From NCBI GenBank assembly GCA_016218805.1, contig JACRCW010000081.1, positions 1 through 64,000 on the forward strand: DNA of 64,000 nucleotides. Direction: 5' to 3'. The notes beneath the pieces were generated by a model. That model worked only from the letters and a program-made list of their open reading frames with translations, did not search any database and had not been told where the DNA came from. Within the stretch, counting starts at the first letter, position 1, and the number at the start of each line of letters is the position of its first letter. Below are positions 33,932 through 42,544 of this stretch, one piece after another. The translations under genes were made by a program, and so were the position numbers. The stretch is from Deltaproteobacteria bacterium (GTDB lineage: Bacteria; Myxococcota; JACRCW01).

Positions 33932-34912
33932 ATGACGACGACAACCTGGGGCATGCGCATCCACCGCACCGGCGACACCGGCGAGTTCCACCGCGAGGAC
34001 CTCCCGCTGCCGCCGCCGTCGGCCAACGAGGTCCGCATTCGCCACACCGCGGTGGGCCTCAACTACATCGACATCTACCACCGCACGGGCCTGTACCCCG
34101 TGACACTGCCCGCGGTGCTGGGGATGGAAGGGGCGGGTGTGGTTGAGGAAGGCGGCGCGGGCGTCACGGACCTGCGCGCGGGTGACCGCGTGGCCTATGC
34201 GGGCACGCTGGGCGCCTATGCGCTGCACCGCAACATTCCCGCGGACCGGTTGGTGAAGATCCCCAACGGCGTGGACGACGTGACCGCGGCGTCCATGATG
34301 CTCAAGGGCATGACGGCGCAGTTCCTGGTGCGCCGGACGCACGCCGTGACGGCGGGAGAGACGGTGCTGGTGCACGCGGCGGCCGGCGGCGTGGGTCAGT
34401 TGCTGTGCCAGTGGGCCGCGCACCTGGGTGCCACGGTGATTGGCACCGTGGGCAGCCGCGCCAAGGCGGACGTGGCGCGTGCGCACGGTTGCGCGCACGT
34501 GGTGCTGTACCGCGAGGATGACTTCGTCGCGCGCGTGCGCGAAATCACCGGCGCGCGCGGCGTGCCGGTCGTCTACGATTCCGTGGGGGCGGACACGTTC
34601 ATGCGCAGCCTGGACTGCCTGCAGCCGCGCGGCCTGATGGTGTGCTTCGGCCAGTCGTCGGGACCGGTGCCGCCGCTGGACATCATCACGCTGTCCCAGA
34701 AGGGTTCGCTGTTCCTGACGCGCCCCACGCTGATGACCTACACCACGCGGCGCGAGGATCTGCTCACCAGCGCGGCCGAACTGTTTGACGTCGTGCGTGC
34801 AGGTCACGTGCGGGTGGAACCCGCGCGCACGCTGCCGCTTGTTGAGGTGGCGCGCGCGCACCAGGAACTCGGGTCACGCTCCACCAGCGGTGCCACGGTG
34901 CTGCTGCCTTGA
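33932..34912 (+). CDS. qor: NADPH:quinone reductase (QOR family)
   Basis: A 326-residue zinc-free MDR enzyme. It has VGLNYIDIYHRTGLYP (QorA signature), LGMEGAGVVEE, RVAYAGTLGAYA, the cofactor motif VLVHAAAGGVGQLLCQWA, CFGQSSGPVPPLD and RPTLMTYTTRRED. These are specific to the QorA/zeta-crystallin group, which reduces quinones by one electron. The start at 33932 (MTTTTWGMRIHRTG) follows an arginine-rich frame without features. Its product differs from the MDR enzyme at 13123-14082 by the NYIDIYHRTG and final signatures. Confidence 0.9.
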   Translation: MTTTTWGMRIHRTGDTGEFHREDLPLPPPSANEVRIRHTAVGLNYIDIYHRTGLYPVTLPAVLGMEGAGVVEEGGAGVTDLRAGDRVAYAGTLGAYALHRNIPADRLVKIPNGVDDVTAASMMLKGMTAQFLVRRTHAVTAGETVLVHAAAGGVGQLLCQWAAHLGATVIGTVGSRAKADVARAHGCAHVVLYREDDFVARVREITGARGVPVVYDSVGADTFMRSLDCLQPRGLMVCFGQSSGPVPPLDIITLSQKGSLFLTRPTLMTYTTRREDLLTSAAELFDVVRAGHVRVEPARTLPLVEVARAHQELGSRSTSGATVLLP

Positions 34913-34966
34913 AACGCCGGCGCGGTGGTGCCCGGGTGCGGTAGTGTGCCGCCCCGAGGTGAGTCC

Positions 34967-35935
34967 GTGAACGGGAAACGCTGGCCGCTTGTCGTCATGT
35001 TCGTGATGGGTTCCGTGTTCGCCTGCACCCGTGACAGTGGCGCCGACGGCGGCTCATCAGCATCATCGTCGTCATCCTCATCATCATCCGGTGCGGTGGA
35101 TGCCGGGCCCCCGCCCACGGCGGCGGAGTACTGCGCGCGGACGGTGGAGTTCTTTTGCAGCTACTACCTGCGGTGCGGGCGTATGGCAGCGGCGAGCGCG
35201 GACGAGTGCCGCGCCACCTTCATGGAGACGTGCGCTGCGCGCTACCAGCCCCGCTATGCGCAGCTTGCGGACGCGGGACTGCTTTCGCTCTCCGCGGCTG
35301 GCATTGAAGCGTGCCGCGCGCACCTGGGCACAGTGGAATGCGCGCGGCAGATCCGTGACCTGGACGGTCCGTGCGGTGCCATGTGGGTCGGCCACCAGCC
35401 CGTGGGCGGTCCGTGCGGGATTGACGTGGAGAGCCTGGTGTGCGCGGCCGGTTCCGCGTGCGTGCTGGGGCTGGACTTCTGTGGCACGTGCCGCGCGCTG
35501 GCCGCAGTGGGTGAGACCTGCGGCGGGGACATCACGTGTGGCCAGGAGGCCGCGTGTGTTGACGGGAACTGCGTTCCGCGTGGCCTGCCCGGGGACGGGT
35601 GCGCGGACGGCGGGCGTTGCGTGGTGGGGGCAAGCTGCGTGGCGGAAACGTGCACCGGTCCCGCGTACGTGGCGGTGGGTGACTCCTGTGACCAGTCCCA
35701 CCGCTGCCCGTACCGGTCGGTATGCGCAGCGGGGACGTGCGCGCGTACCTCACTGCAGTCCGAGCCATGCGGCGCCGGATGTGCATCGGGCTACTGCGCG
35801 GGCGGCACGTGCGCGGCACCGCTTGCCGATGGGGCGGTGTGCACGGCCTCGTCGGAATGCGCCAGCTATGAGTGCGTGGCCGGTCATTGCGCACCGCTGC
35901 CGGGTCACTGCTTCCACGTGGACGGCGGCGCGTGA
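34967..35935 (+). CDS. Cys-rich lipoprotein with poly-Ser linker
   Basis: A 322-residue lipoprotein. GTG 34967 (after GAGGTGAGTCC) begins MNGKRWPLVVMFVMG; the lipobox is SVFAC. Residues about 25-40 are a run of Ser with few breaks, encoded by TCA/TCG/TCC codons. The next 80 residues form a helical Cys-containing region (EYCARTVEFFCSYYLRCG). The rest is a chain of short Cys-rich turns (G-x-x-C-x-x-G-x-x-C) similar to dickkopf/EGF-like heads seen in myxobacterial surface proteins. Probably surface-exposed and disulfide-rich; function unknown. It is downstream of qor with a 54-base gap and converges on the Smr gene. Confidence 0.72.
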   Translation: MNGKRWPLVVMFVMGSVFACTRDSGADGGSSASSSSSSSSSGAVDAGPPPTAAEYCARTVEFFCSYYLRCGRMAAASADECRATFMETCAARYQPRYAQLADAGLLSLSAAGIEACRAHLGTVECARQIRDLDGPCGAMWVGHQPVGGPCGIDVESLVCAAGSACVLGLDFCGTCRALAAVGETCGGDITCGQEAACVDGNCVPRGLPGDGCADGGRCVVGASCVAETCTGPAYVAVGDSCDQSHRCPYRSVCAAGTCARTSLQSEPCGAGCASGYCAGGTCAAPLADGAVCTASSECASYECVAGHCAPLPGHCFHVDGGA

Positions 35936-35936
35936 G

Positions 35937-36230
35937 TCACGGCTTGAGGCGCACGAGCGTGGCGCCCCAGCTGCCGCGGTCCGTGCCGGCCGCGCCCCAG
36001 GACTCCACGCACTCCAGCCGTCCCAGCAGCGCGTGCACCCCCGCCCGCAGCGCGCCCGTGCCCTTCCCATGCACGATGCGGACTTCAAGGATCCCGCGCG
36101 CACGGCACTCAGCCAGGTAGTGCGGCACCAGGTCGCCAATCTCGGCGGGCCGGAACGTGTGCAGGTCCAGGCACCCGTCAATGGGCACCTCCACCGGGTT
36201 CGCCACGTCGTCCGGCGGGTCCTTCTCCAT
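35937..36230 (-). CDS. Small stand-alone Smr-domain protein
   Basis: A 97-residue protein that is essentially one Smr domain: VPIDGCLDLHTFRPAEIGDL, then VRIVHGKGTGALRAGVHALL and GATLVRLKP. The LDLHT and HGKGTGALR motifs are the conserved catalytic/nucleic-acid-binding pair. In MutS2 this domain nicks DNA or RNA; stand-alone versions act as endonucleases or in ribosome rescue. The start at ATG 36230 is chosen because the sequence before it is low-complexity and the domain begins soon after. The ribosome-binding site is weak. It is divergent from the toroid protein at 36334. Confidence 0.8.
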   Translation of the reverse strand: MEKDPPDDVANPVEVPIDGCLDLHTFRPAEIGDLVPHYLAECRARGILEVRIVHGKGTGALRAGVHALLGRLECVESWGAAGTDRGSWGATLVRLKP

Positions 36231-36333
36231 GCGGGTGGGATAACGCACCGCGCCGCCGCGCGGAAGCGGCGCAGAACTTCCGCGCGCGTGGGGCGTTCCA
36301 CACCCCACACCCGCAACAACGGAGAAGAACTCC

Positions 36334-38172
36334 ATGTACGCCACCTCCCTCCTCTCCGTGGTCCTGGCCGCGAACCCCGCGCAGGCCACCCTCAAATGCG
36401 CCACCCCCGCCGTCACCGCGGCCGCCTCAGACACCACGGACGCACGCACGCGCGAGTCCGCGCAGAAGGGCGTGGACTTCCTGGCGCGCGCCACGTCCGC
36501 GTGGGCGGCGGAACACCGCTGCTTTGGTTGTCACGTGCAGGCGGTCACGCTGGAAGCGCTCTCCGTCGCCACGGACCGGCAGTACCGGGTGCCCGCCGCG
36601 GAGTTTGCGGCCATCAGGAACAGCATCCTCCATCATGACGGTGGCGCGCGCGGACCCAACGGGATCTACCACGGGGGTTACCCGCGCACGGCGCGCACCT
36701 TCGGCGGCGCCGCGCTGGCCAAGTACGACCAATACGTGGGCATTGACCTCAAGGACGACCTGGTGCGCGTGGGCCGGCAGCTGCTGGCCTACCAGCGTGA
36801 CGACGGCGCCGTGGTGGGTGACCACGAAGGCCGTCCGGTGACCACCGGCGTGATGCAGGCCACCTACCAGGCGATGCAGACCTGGCGGCAGCTGTACGCG
36901 CGCACCGCGGACACCGCGTGGCTGGCGCCGACGCAGAAGGCGGAGCGCTGGGTGCAGGGCACGGCGCGCGGGTGGGACGCGCTGCAGGGTGCGGTGTACC
37001 TGCAGGACATCAACTACGCGCTGCTGGGTCTGCGCGCCGCCGGCGTGAGCCGCGCGGAAGAGACCGCGGACCGGCTCATCCGTTTCCTGCTGGCGCAGCA
37101 GAACACCGACGGCGGCTGGGGCTTTTCCCAGGGCAGCAGCGACGCGTTTGCCACCGGGCAGACGGTGTACGCGCTGCGGCTGGCGGGTCTGGGTGACGGC
37201 GAGCGCGCGGTCACCCGCGGCGCGCGCTGGCTGGTGGACCACCAGCAGGCGGATGGCGGCTGGGGTGCGGGCGGCTCGGGCAAGGCAGAGGCCATGTGGG
37301 CGCTGCTGGGGCTGGTGGGCGTGGACGTGATGTCCGTGAACGTGGCGGGTCTGCTGGACGGCACGCGGCTCACCGGCACGCAGGCGCTGACCGTGACCGC
37401 GCAGGACAACCGGCAGGGCGCGGTGACGCGGCTGGAGCTGTTTGTTGACGACGTCAAGGTGGCGGAGGCCTGCGGCAACACGCTGGCACACGCGCTGGAC
37501 GCCCGCGCGCTCAAGGAGGGGCGGCACATTGTGGATGCGGTGGCGCACAACCGCGAGGGCCGCCAGGCGCGCCGCCGCCTGGAGCTGTTCACCGGTGACG
37601 TGTTCCTGTCGCAGCTGGGTTCCCGCTTTGACGGTGGCGCCACGCACGTCACGCTGCGCGGTCTGGCGGCTCCGCAAGGTGCGGAGCTGGTGCTGCGGGT
37701 GCTCGCCGCGGACACGTCCGCACGCGAGCTGTTCACCGCCCGGCAGCCCGCGCAGCAGGGGGCCATGGAGTTTGCCTGGAGCGGCCAGGATGCACGCGGC
37801 GGCAGCGCACCGCGCGGGCGCTACCTGGCTGAGGTCAGCTTCCGTGACCGCACCGGCCGCACGCTGCAGCGCGAAACGCTGCCGTTCTTCCACGACGTGG
37901 AGGAGGCCGCGCGGGCACAGACCGCGGAGGTGGCCGGTCAGTTGAGCGTGCGCGGCGCGGCACCCGCGGCCAACACCCGCGTGGAGTTGGTGGATGACGC
38001 GGGCAAGGTGGTCCAGGCCACCACGACGACGGAAGCCGGCCAGTACCGGTTCAAGAACGTGACGGACGGGAAATACAAGGTGCGCGTGAAGAAAGACGGG
38101 TTCGCCGATGCGGAGCAGGACATCAAGGCGGAGCGCGCGCAGGAGTCCAACGCCAGCATGTCGCTGAAGTGA
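36334..38172 (+). CDS. Secreted alpha/alpha-toroid (squalene-cyclase-like) protein with CxxCH motif
   Basis: A 612-residue exported protein (MYATSLLSVVLAANPAQA signal). An early CFGCH motif (Cys63, Cys66, His67) could bind a c-type heme. Residues about 70-335 form an alpha/alpha toroid with prenyltransferase/squalene-oxidase repeats, marked by QQNTDGGWGF and HQQADGGWG, the QW-type motifs. No catalytic DxDD or DCTAE-like acid motif is seen, so a terpene cyclase is unlikely. Two beta-sandwich regions (340-430 Ig-like; 440-530 FlgD-like with GRYLAEVSF) and a C-terminal carboxypeptidase-regulatory domain (AGQYRFKNVTDGKYKVRVKK) follow. The ATG at 36334 has GGAGAAGA upstream. The plan recalls planctomycete cytochrome/toroid proteins with CF-x-CHHQ; function unknown. 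Confidence 0.7.
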   Translation: MYATSLLSVVLAANPAQATLKCATPAVTAAASDTTDARTRESAQKGVDFLARATSAWAAEHRCFGCHVQAVTLEALSVATDRQYRVPAAEFAAIRNSILHHDGGARGPNGIYHGGYPRTARTFGGAALAKYDQYVGIDLKDDLVRVGRQLLAYQRDDGAVVGDHEGRPVTTGVMQATYQAMQTWRQLYARTADTAWLAPTQKAERWVQGTARGWDALQGAVYLQDINYALLGLRAAGVSRAEETADRLIRFLLAQQNTDGGWGFSQGSSDAFATGQTVYALRLAGLGDGERAVTRGARWLVDHQQADGGWGAGGSGKAEAMWALLGLVGVDVMSVNVAGLLDGTRLTGTQALTVTAQDNRQGAVTRLELFVDDVKVAEACGNTLAHALDARALKEGRHIVDAVAHNREGRQARRRLELFTGDVFLSQLGSRFDGGATHVTLRGLAAPQGAELVLRVLAADTSARELFTARQPAQQGAMEFAWSGQDARGGSAPRGRYLAEVSFRDRTGRTLQRETLPFFHDVEEAARAQTAEVAGQLSVRGAAPAANTRVELVDDAGKVVQATTTTEAGQYRFKNVTDGKYKVRVKKDGFADAEQDIKAERAQESNASMSLK

Positions 38173-38213
38173 CCCGTCTCCTGGGTTGACGCCCCACGTC
38201 CGCCCCCCTAGAT

Positions 38214-38231
38214 GCGCCGCTCCCGCGGCGC
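38214..38231. terminator. Hairpin between the toroid gene and the CBS gene
   Basis: GCGCCGC (38214-38220) and GCGGCGC (38225-38231) form a perfect 7-base stem with loop TCCC. It lies 42 bases after the toroid gene stop and 18 bases before the CBS start. It could stop the toroid transcript or fold in the CBS leader. No U-tract follows, so confidence is low. Confidence 0.3.
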
Positions 38232-38249
38232 GGGTGGCGGAGGACGGCA

Positions 38250-38768
38250 ATGGCGGACAACGGCAAGGGCAGGGCGGGCGGGTTGCTCCTGGTTGAGCAC
38301 TTCATGACCTACAACCCGGAACTGCTGCACGTGAACAGCACGCTGGCGGACGCGGTGCTCCTGCTGCGGCGCGCGGAGTTCAAGCACATCCCGGTGCTGG
38401 ACGGTGACCGCCTGGTGGGCATCCTTTCCGACCGAGACGTGGCCCGGTTTGCACCCTCCATCCTCACGCCCATGCCGGGCCGCGAGTTCAACCGCGTGCT
38501 GGCGCAGACGGAGTTGGGGCGAGTGATGGCGGCCAACCCCCACTGGACCACGCCCACCACCACGCTGCGCGACGCGGCGGAGGTGATGCGCCTGCACGGC
38601 GTGGGCTGTCTCCCGGTGATGGAAGACGAGCGGGTGGTGGGCATCATCACCGTCACGGACATGCTGGAGGCGCTGTGCAGCGTGCTGGGCACCCCAACCG
38701 TCCCGCCCCCGCAGACCGCCACCAAGAAGCCCGCCAAGCGCGCGCGCAAGGTGGCCGCGCGCGGCTGA
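38250..38768 (+). CDS. CBS-domain pair protein
   Basis: A 172-residue protein with two CBS domains: VEHFMTYNPELLHVNSTLAD...HIPVLDGDRLVGILSDRDV (about 15-70) and LGRVMAANPHWTTPTTTLRD...GCLPVMEDERVVGIITVTDM (about 88-145). A lysine-rich tail (TATKKPAKRARKVAARG) ends it. CBS pairs bind adenosyl ligands such as AMP, ATP or SAM and regulate partners. The ATG at 38250 has GGAGGAC upstream. No fused effector domain is present. It converges on the DUF4476 gene. Confidence 0.85.
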   Translation: MADNGKGRAGGLLLVEHFMTYNPELLHVNSTLADAVLLLRRAEFKHIPVLDGDRLVGILSDRDVARFAPSILTPMPGREFNRVLAQTELGRVMAANPHWTTPTTTLRDAAEVMRLHGVGCLPVMEDERVVGIITVTDMLEALCSVLGTPTVPPPQTATKKPAKRARKVAARG

Positions 38769-38770
38769 GG

Positions 38771-39493
38771 TCACTCCGCCAGCAGCCGCTCCGCCTCTTC
38801 CTTCTCCGTGGAGAAATGGAAGTGCTGGTAGACCTGGAACAGGTTCTCCGGGTCCGCCACGCGGCCGCGCACCGCCTTGATCACCGCCAGCCGCCCGGGC
38901 CGGAATGAGAACAGGTCCACGAGCTCACCCACCTGGTCGCAGCTGAAGAAGTGGTGCGCGGCCGCGCTGCGCAGCGGCACCAGCTTCTTGTCCTCAAACG
39001 ACTCGGCTTTCATGGCGGCGATCAATGCGCGGAAGCGCGGCTCAGGCATCGCCGTGGGGGCCGGGGCCGGGGGCGGGACAGGCGGCGTGGGCTCGGGCGG
39101 CTCCGCACGCGGGGGTGGCCGCGGCGGCTCGGGCTCCGCGGCGCACGGGCACACCGCCAACACCTCCAACGTGCCGTGCATCCCGTCCCGCGTGGCAATC
39201 TCCTGCTGGAAGGTCAGCTCCGGGGCGAGCCGCACCACGACGGTGTACGTGCGGTCCGGGACCGCGCGGAAGTGCAACGGCAGCGGCTCGGACATCTGCC
39301 GCTGGTTGCCCAGGAACACGTCCGCGTGCGCACCACGCGGGCCCACCACGTCCACGGTGGACAGTCCGCGCGGCGCCGGCCGCAGCGAGTAGCGATGGAA
39401 CGCCGAGGCGGTTTCGCCAGGGACGCGCACGTGGTGCCCGCCCTGTTGGGCGCACAGCAATGACGCCAGCGTGGCAAGGGCGGCCGGGTGCAT
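38771..39493 (-). CDS. DUF4476-domain exported protein
   Basis: A 240-residue protein with a weak signal (MHPAALATLASLLCA), a beta domain (about 20-115; HVRVPGETASAFHRYSLRP), a Pro/Glu/Ala linker and a C-terminal DUF4476-like helical domain (about 152-238; ALIAAMKAESFEDKKLVPLR, SCDQVGELVDLFSF, RLAVIKAVRGRVADPENLFQV). Each helix pair of the domain is recognisable by eye. Function unknown. The start at 39493 lies 4 bases after the stop of the PLD-HhH gene, so it is translationally linked to it and is the last gene in that run. Confidence 0.6.
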   Translation of the reverse strand: MHPAALATLASLLCAQQGGHHVRVPGETASAFHRYSLRPAPRGLSTVDVVGPRGAHADVFLGNQRQMSEPLPLHFRAVPDRTYTVVVRLAPELTFQQEIATRDGMHGTLEVLAVCPCAAEPEPPRPPPRAEPPEPTPPVPPPAPAPTAMPEPRFRALIAAMKAESFEDKKLVPLRSAAAHHFFSCDQVGELVDLFSFRPGRLAVIKAVRGRVADPENLFQVYQHFHFSTEKEEAERLLAE

Positions 39494-39497
39494 GAGG

Positions 39498-41432
39498 TCA
39501 GCCCGGCCGGCTCTTGGACCACACATCGTCAAACCGGGCGCCGAACGCCCCCGCGATGCCAGGGTCGTTCTTGATGGCGAAGCGGTTCTCGGAGTGCTTG
39601 GTGGAGGAGGATTCGCTGAAGTTGGCGGAGCCGGCGAACACGTCATCCCCCACCACGCCAAACTTCTCATGCATGGTCTTGGCCGCCTGGATGCGCACGT
39701 CAATGGGCAGGCCCTGCGCCTGCAGCGCCTTGAGCGCCGCCACCGTGGACGCCGTGAAGTCAGAATTCAGGATCACTTTCACGTCAACACCACGCCGCGC
39801 CGCCGCCACCAGCGCCTTGTACTCCGGAGCGCCCGCGCTCATGCCGTACATGGCCACGCGGATGGACTGGCCGGGCGCCGCGCGGTTGAACAGGTCGGTG
39901 GCCGCCGCCACCACGCTGGCGGGCCCCGCCGCCACCGCACCGCCCTCGCCCATCACGGGCGTGGTGCGCGTGCCGCCGCTGCCGTAACCCGTCCCGCCCG
40001 CCGGGGAACCGAACGGCCGGCTGTTGAAGAACGCCTCAATGTCCACCGCGGAAAGCCGGTCCTTCACGCGTGACACGTCGGTGCGCGTGATGCCCGGGAC
40101 CTTGCCCAGATCCTCCAGCGCCTCAAAGTCCCCGTGCTGCTCCCGCCACGCGACGATGGCGCGCGCGTCCGTCCCCGAGAAGCCGGCTGCGTCCAGTTCG
40201 TCGGCCGTGGCCGTGTTGATGCTCACCTGGCCGGACCCGAACATCCCCGTGCGCGTGAGCGCCTCCCGTTGCGCCGCGGCCAGCGCGGCCACCGCCGGCA
40301 CGCGCTCCTGGAGTTCCGCCAGGCTGTCAAAGCGGCCGTGCGTCTTGCGCGCCGCGGCGATGGCGCGCGCGGTGTCCTTCCCCACCAGGTCCGCCAGGCG
40401 CGCCGCATCCTGGGGCCGGTAGCCGTTGACGTCGAACGACGTCGTATCGCGCGCGGGCTGGTAGGCGGGGGGCGCGTCATCCGCCAGCGGGCGGTACAGC
40501 AGCGGCCGGCCGCCGTTGGCGGTGACCAGGTCATTCCACTTCTGCTTCTTGAAGTTGGCAAAGTTGTTGGGTGACAGGCAGGCGTCCGCGTTGTTGAAGA
40601 ACGCGGCAAACTCGTCCCCCCAGCCTTCCACCGCGCGCCGCGCTGAGCTGTCCGCGGCGTGGAACACGGTGAGGTCTTCGTAGTTCTGCTGGTCCGCGGT
40701 GTTGGACCAGTTGTAGGAGCCCGCCACCAGCCGGTCCGGCATCCCGTCCACAAACGTGGCAAATCCCTTGTGGTGCAGCAGCCCCTGCGTGGAACCGTGG
40801 TTGAAGCGCGGCATGTGCTTCTGCGCGTCCCACGCGTACGGGAAGTCCTTCTTGAACTTCACCTGCACGTTGGGGAGCTTCTTCTTCAGGATGGACGGGA
40901 GCGCGTTGCCGCCGTAGTCCGCCGCCTGCCCCGAATCCGCAATGATGCGGAAGGTGACATGGGGATTGTCCCGCGCAATGCGCACCACCGCCTCCTCAAT
41001 CTCGTCTGACTGGAATTCAAAGATCATCATGTTCACGTCCAGCCGCCGGCCCGCCGCGCGTGCCACGGAGCCATCCAGCTCCGTCACCAGCGTGCGGGAC
41101 AACCGCTCCTGGAACGTGAAATGGACGCTGACACCGTCCACGTTGGAAGCGTCCGCCAGGGCGGAGATGGACTGCTCGGCCAGCGCCAGCGCCTCGGTGA
41201 GTTGCGCGGTGTTCAGCGCGCCGGTGCCCGTGCCACCTACGCGTTCAAAGGCATCCGCCACGGCGCGGGCTTCCCGCGTGGTCAGAAAGCGGTCCTTGTT
41301 CTGGCCGGCGGCGCGCGCCAGCACCTGTTCCACCTGCGCCTGTCCCGCGCCGTCCGCGCGTGCCAGCACGGTGTCCACCACGCCCCGCGCGTCCTGGCTC
41401 ACCTTCACGCGCCGCCACGTCGTCGTTGTCAT
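39498..41432 (-). CDS. Phospholipase-D-superfamily protein with two HKD halves split by helix-hairpin-helix domains
   Basis: A 644-residue protein. An N-terminal helical region (1-100, regular Ala/Arg-rich) precedes the first PLD half (about 105-285). That half has HHK (220-222) and AGSYNWS (237-243), as in mitochondrial-type PLD and bacterial nucleases. Two ComEA-like HhH segments follow (332-396 FDVNGYRPQDAARLADLVG; 402-462 VSINTATADELDAAGFSGTDA), with a Gly-rich linker. The second PLD half (about 505-640) has HEK (588-590) and AGSANFSE. HKD is slightly off consensus in both halves. HhH domains bind DNA, which favours a nuclease; the operon partner is a lipin-like phosphatase, which would fit a phospholipase. 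No signal peptide is visible. The ATG at 41432 follows GGGGAGGAG. Confidence 0.75.
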   Translation of the reverse strand: MTTTTWRRVKVSQDARGVVDTVLARADGAGQAQVEQVLARAAGQNKDRFLTTREARAVADAFERVGGTGTGALNTAQLTEALALAEQSISALADASNVDGVSVHFTFQERLSRTLVTELDGSVARAAGRRLDVNMMIFEFQSDEIEEAVVRIARDNPHVTFRIIADSGQAADYGGNALPSILKKKLPNVQVKFKKDFPYAWDAQKHMPRFNHGSTQGLLHHKGFATFVDGMPDRLVAGSYNWSNTADQQNYEDLTVFHAADSSARRAVEGWGDEFAAFFNNADACLSPNNFANFKKQKWNDLVTANGGRPLLYRPLADDAPPAYQPARDTTSFDVNGYRPQDAARLADLVGKDTARAIAAARKTHGRFDSLAELQERVPAVAALAAAQREALTRTGMFGSGQVSINTATADELDAAGFSGTDARAIVAWREQHGDFEALEDLGKVPGITRTDVSRVKDRLSAVDIEAFFNSRPFGSPAGGTGYGSGGTRTTPVMGEGGAVAAGPASVVAAATDLFNRAAPGQSIRVAMYGMSAGAPEYKALVAAARRGVDVKVILNSDFTASTVAALKALQAQGLPIDVRIQAAKTMHEKFGVVGDDVFAGSANFSESSSTKHSENRFAIKNDPGIAGAFGARFDDVWSKSRPG

Positions 41433-41461
41433 GCGTGCTCCTCCCCTCAGGATGCGCGGTG

Positions 41462-42496
41462 TCAGGTGCCCTGCGCCGGACCCGCGCACACGCGGTTGCG
41501 GCCGTCGCGCTTGGCCCGGTACAGCCGCTCGTCGGCCAGGCCCACCAGTTCGCCCGCCTCACGGAAGGCGGACGTCCACTCCGCCACGCCAATGCTCACC
41601 GTCACCGGAATGCGGCGCTCCTCAAACGTGAACGGGTGGCGCTCCACCAGCGCGCGGATGCCCTCCGCCAGGCGCTGCGCCCCGGTGATGGGCGTCTCGG
41701 TGGCAATGATGGCAAACTCCTCCCCGCCGTAGCGCGCCATGAACTCGCTGCGGCGCAGGCGCCCGTGCACCACCTTCACCAGGTCACGCAGCACCTGGTC
41801 CCCGGCGCGGTGGCCGTGCGTGTCATTCACGGTCTTGAACAGGTCCACGTCCACCAGCAGCAGGCACAGCGGCCGCCCGTAGCGGCGCGCCCGTTCAATC
41901 TCGCGGGACAGGAAGTCGTCAAAGTAGCGGCGGTTGGGCGCGTCCGTGAGCGGGTCACGCACGCTGGTCTCATGCAGGTAGCGCCAGTAGCCGTATTCCG
42001 GGTTGGACTCCGCCATGACCTTGATGGTGGCCGCGCCCATGAACACCAGGTCCCCGTCCTGCAGGCGCTCCGTCTCCACGCGCTTCTTGTTGAGGAACGT
42101 CCCGTTGGCGCTGGCCAGGTCCCGCAGTGCGTAGCCGCCCTGCGGATAGGGCTCAATCACGGCGTGCTGCCGGCTGACGCCCTTGGCGGTGAGCGGGATG
42201 GCCGCCTCCGGGTCCCGCCCCATGACGACGAGCCGGTCCCCCAGGGCGACGGTGTCACCAATGCGCCCGCCCTCCAGCACCACCACGTGCAGCGGTGCCT
42301 CGCCCTGCACCACCGCGCTGATGTCCTCGCGGCTGAACTGCGTGGTCTCCGTGAGCGGCTCGTCCGTCCCCGTGCGGGCAAAATCTGAGGTGGCTTCCAC
42401 CAGCGCGTGGTGCAGGTCGTACGCGGGGCGCGCCACCTCGGTGGGCGCGTCGTCGTCAGCGGGGGGCGGGGAGGCTGGGGGCCGGGGGTCCGTCAT
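41462..42496 (-). CDS. FHA-domain diguanylate cyclase
   Basis: A 344-residue protein: disordered Pro/acidic N-terminus, an FHA phosphothreonine-binding domain (about 70-160; GR93, GVSRQHAVI, DLASANGTFLNKKRV) and a GGDEF domain (about 180-335) with intact catalytic GGEEF (257-261). The allosteric I-site is RRSE (248-251) rather than RxxD, so product inhibition may be weak. It makes c-di-GMP in response to a phosphorylated partner. It lies 29 bases before the PLD-HhH gene. The FHA domain and the neighbouring sigma-54 activator suggest Ser/Thr-kinase input, common in Myxococcota; no kinase is in the window. Confidence 0.92.
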   Translation of the reverse strand: MTDPRPPASPPPADDDAPTEVARPAYDLHHALVEATSDFARTGTDEPLTETTQFSREDISAVVQGEAPLHVVVLEGGRIGDTVALGDRLVVMGRDPEAAIPLTAKGVSRQHAVIEPYPQGGYALRDLASANGTFLNKKRVETERLQDGDLVFMGAATIKVMAESNPEYGYWRYLHETSVRDPLTDAPNRRYFDDFLSREIERARRYGRPLCLLLVDVDLFKTVNDTHGHRAGDQVLRDLVKVVHGRLRRSEFMARYGGEEFAIIATETPITGAQRLAEGIRALVERHPFTFEERRIPVTVSIGVAEWTSAFREAGELVGLADERLYRAKRDGRNRVCAGPAQGT

Positions 42497-42544
42497 CGCG
42501 CGGGGGACCCTAGCAGGGGGCGGGCCCGGAGGGCAGCCGGTGGG

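Noticed and set aside
36334-38172. Squalene-hopene cyclase or terpene cyclase
   Set aside because: QW-like repeats are present, but the DxDD acid motif is missing and the protein is exported with Ig-like and regulatory domains.
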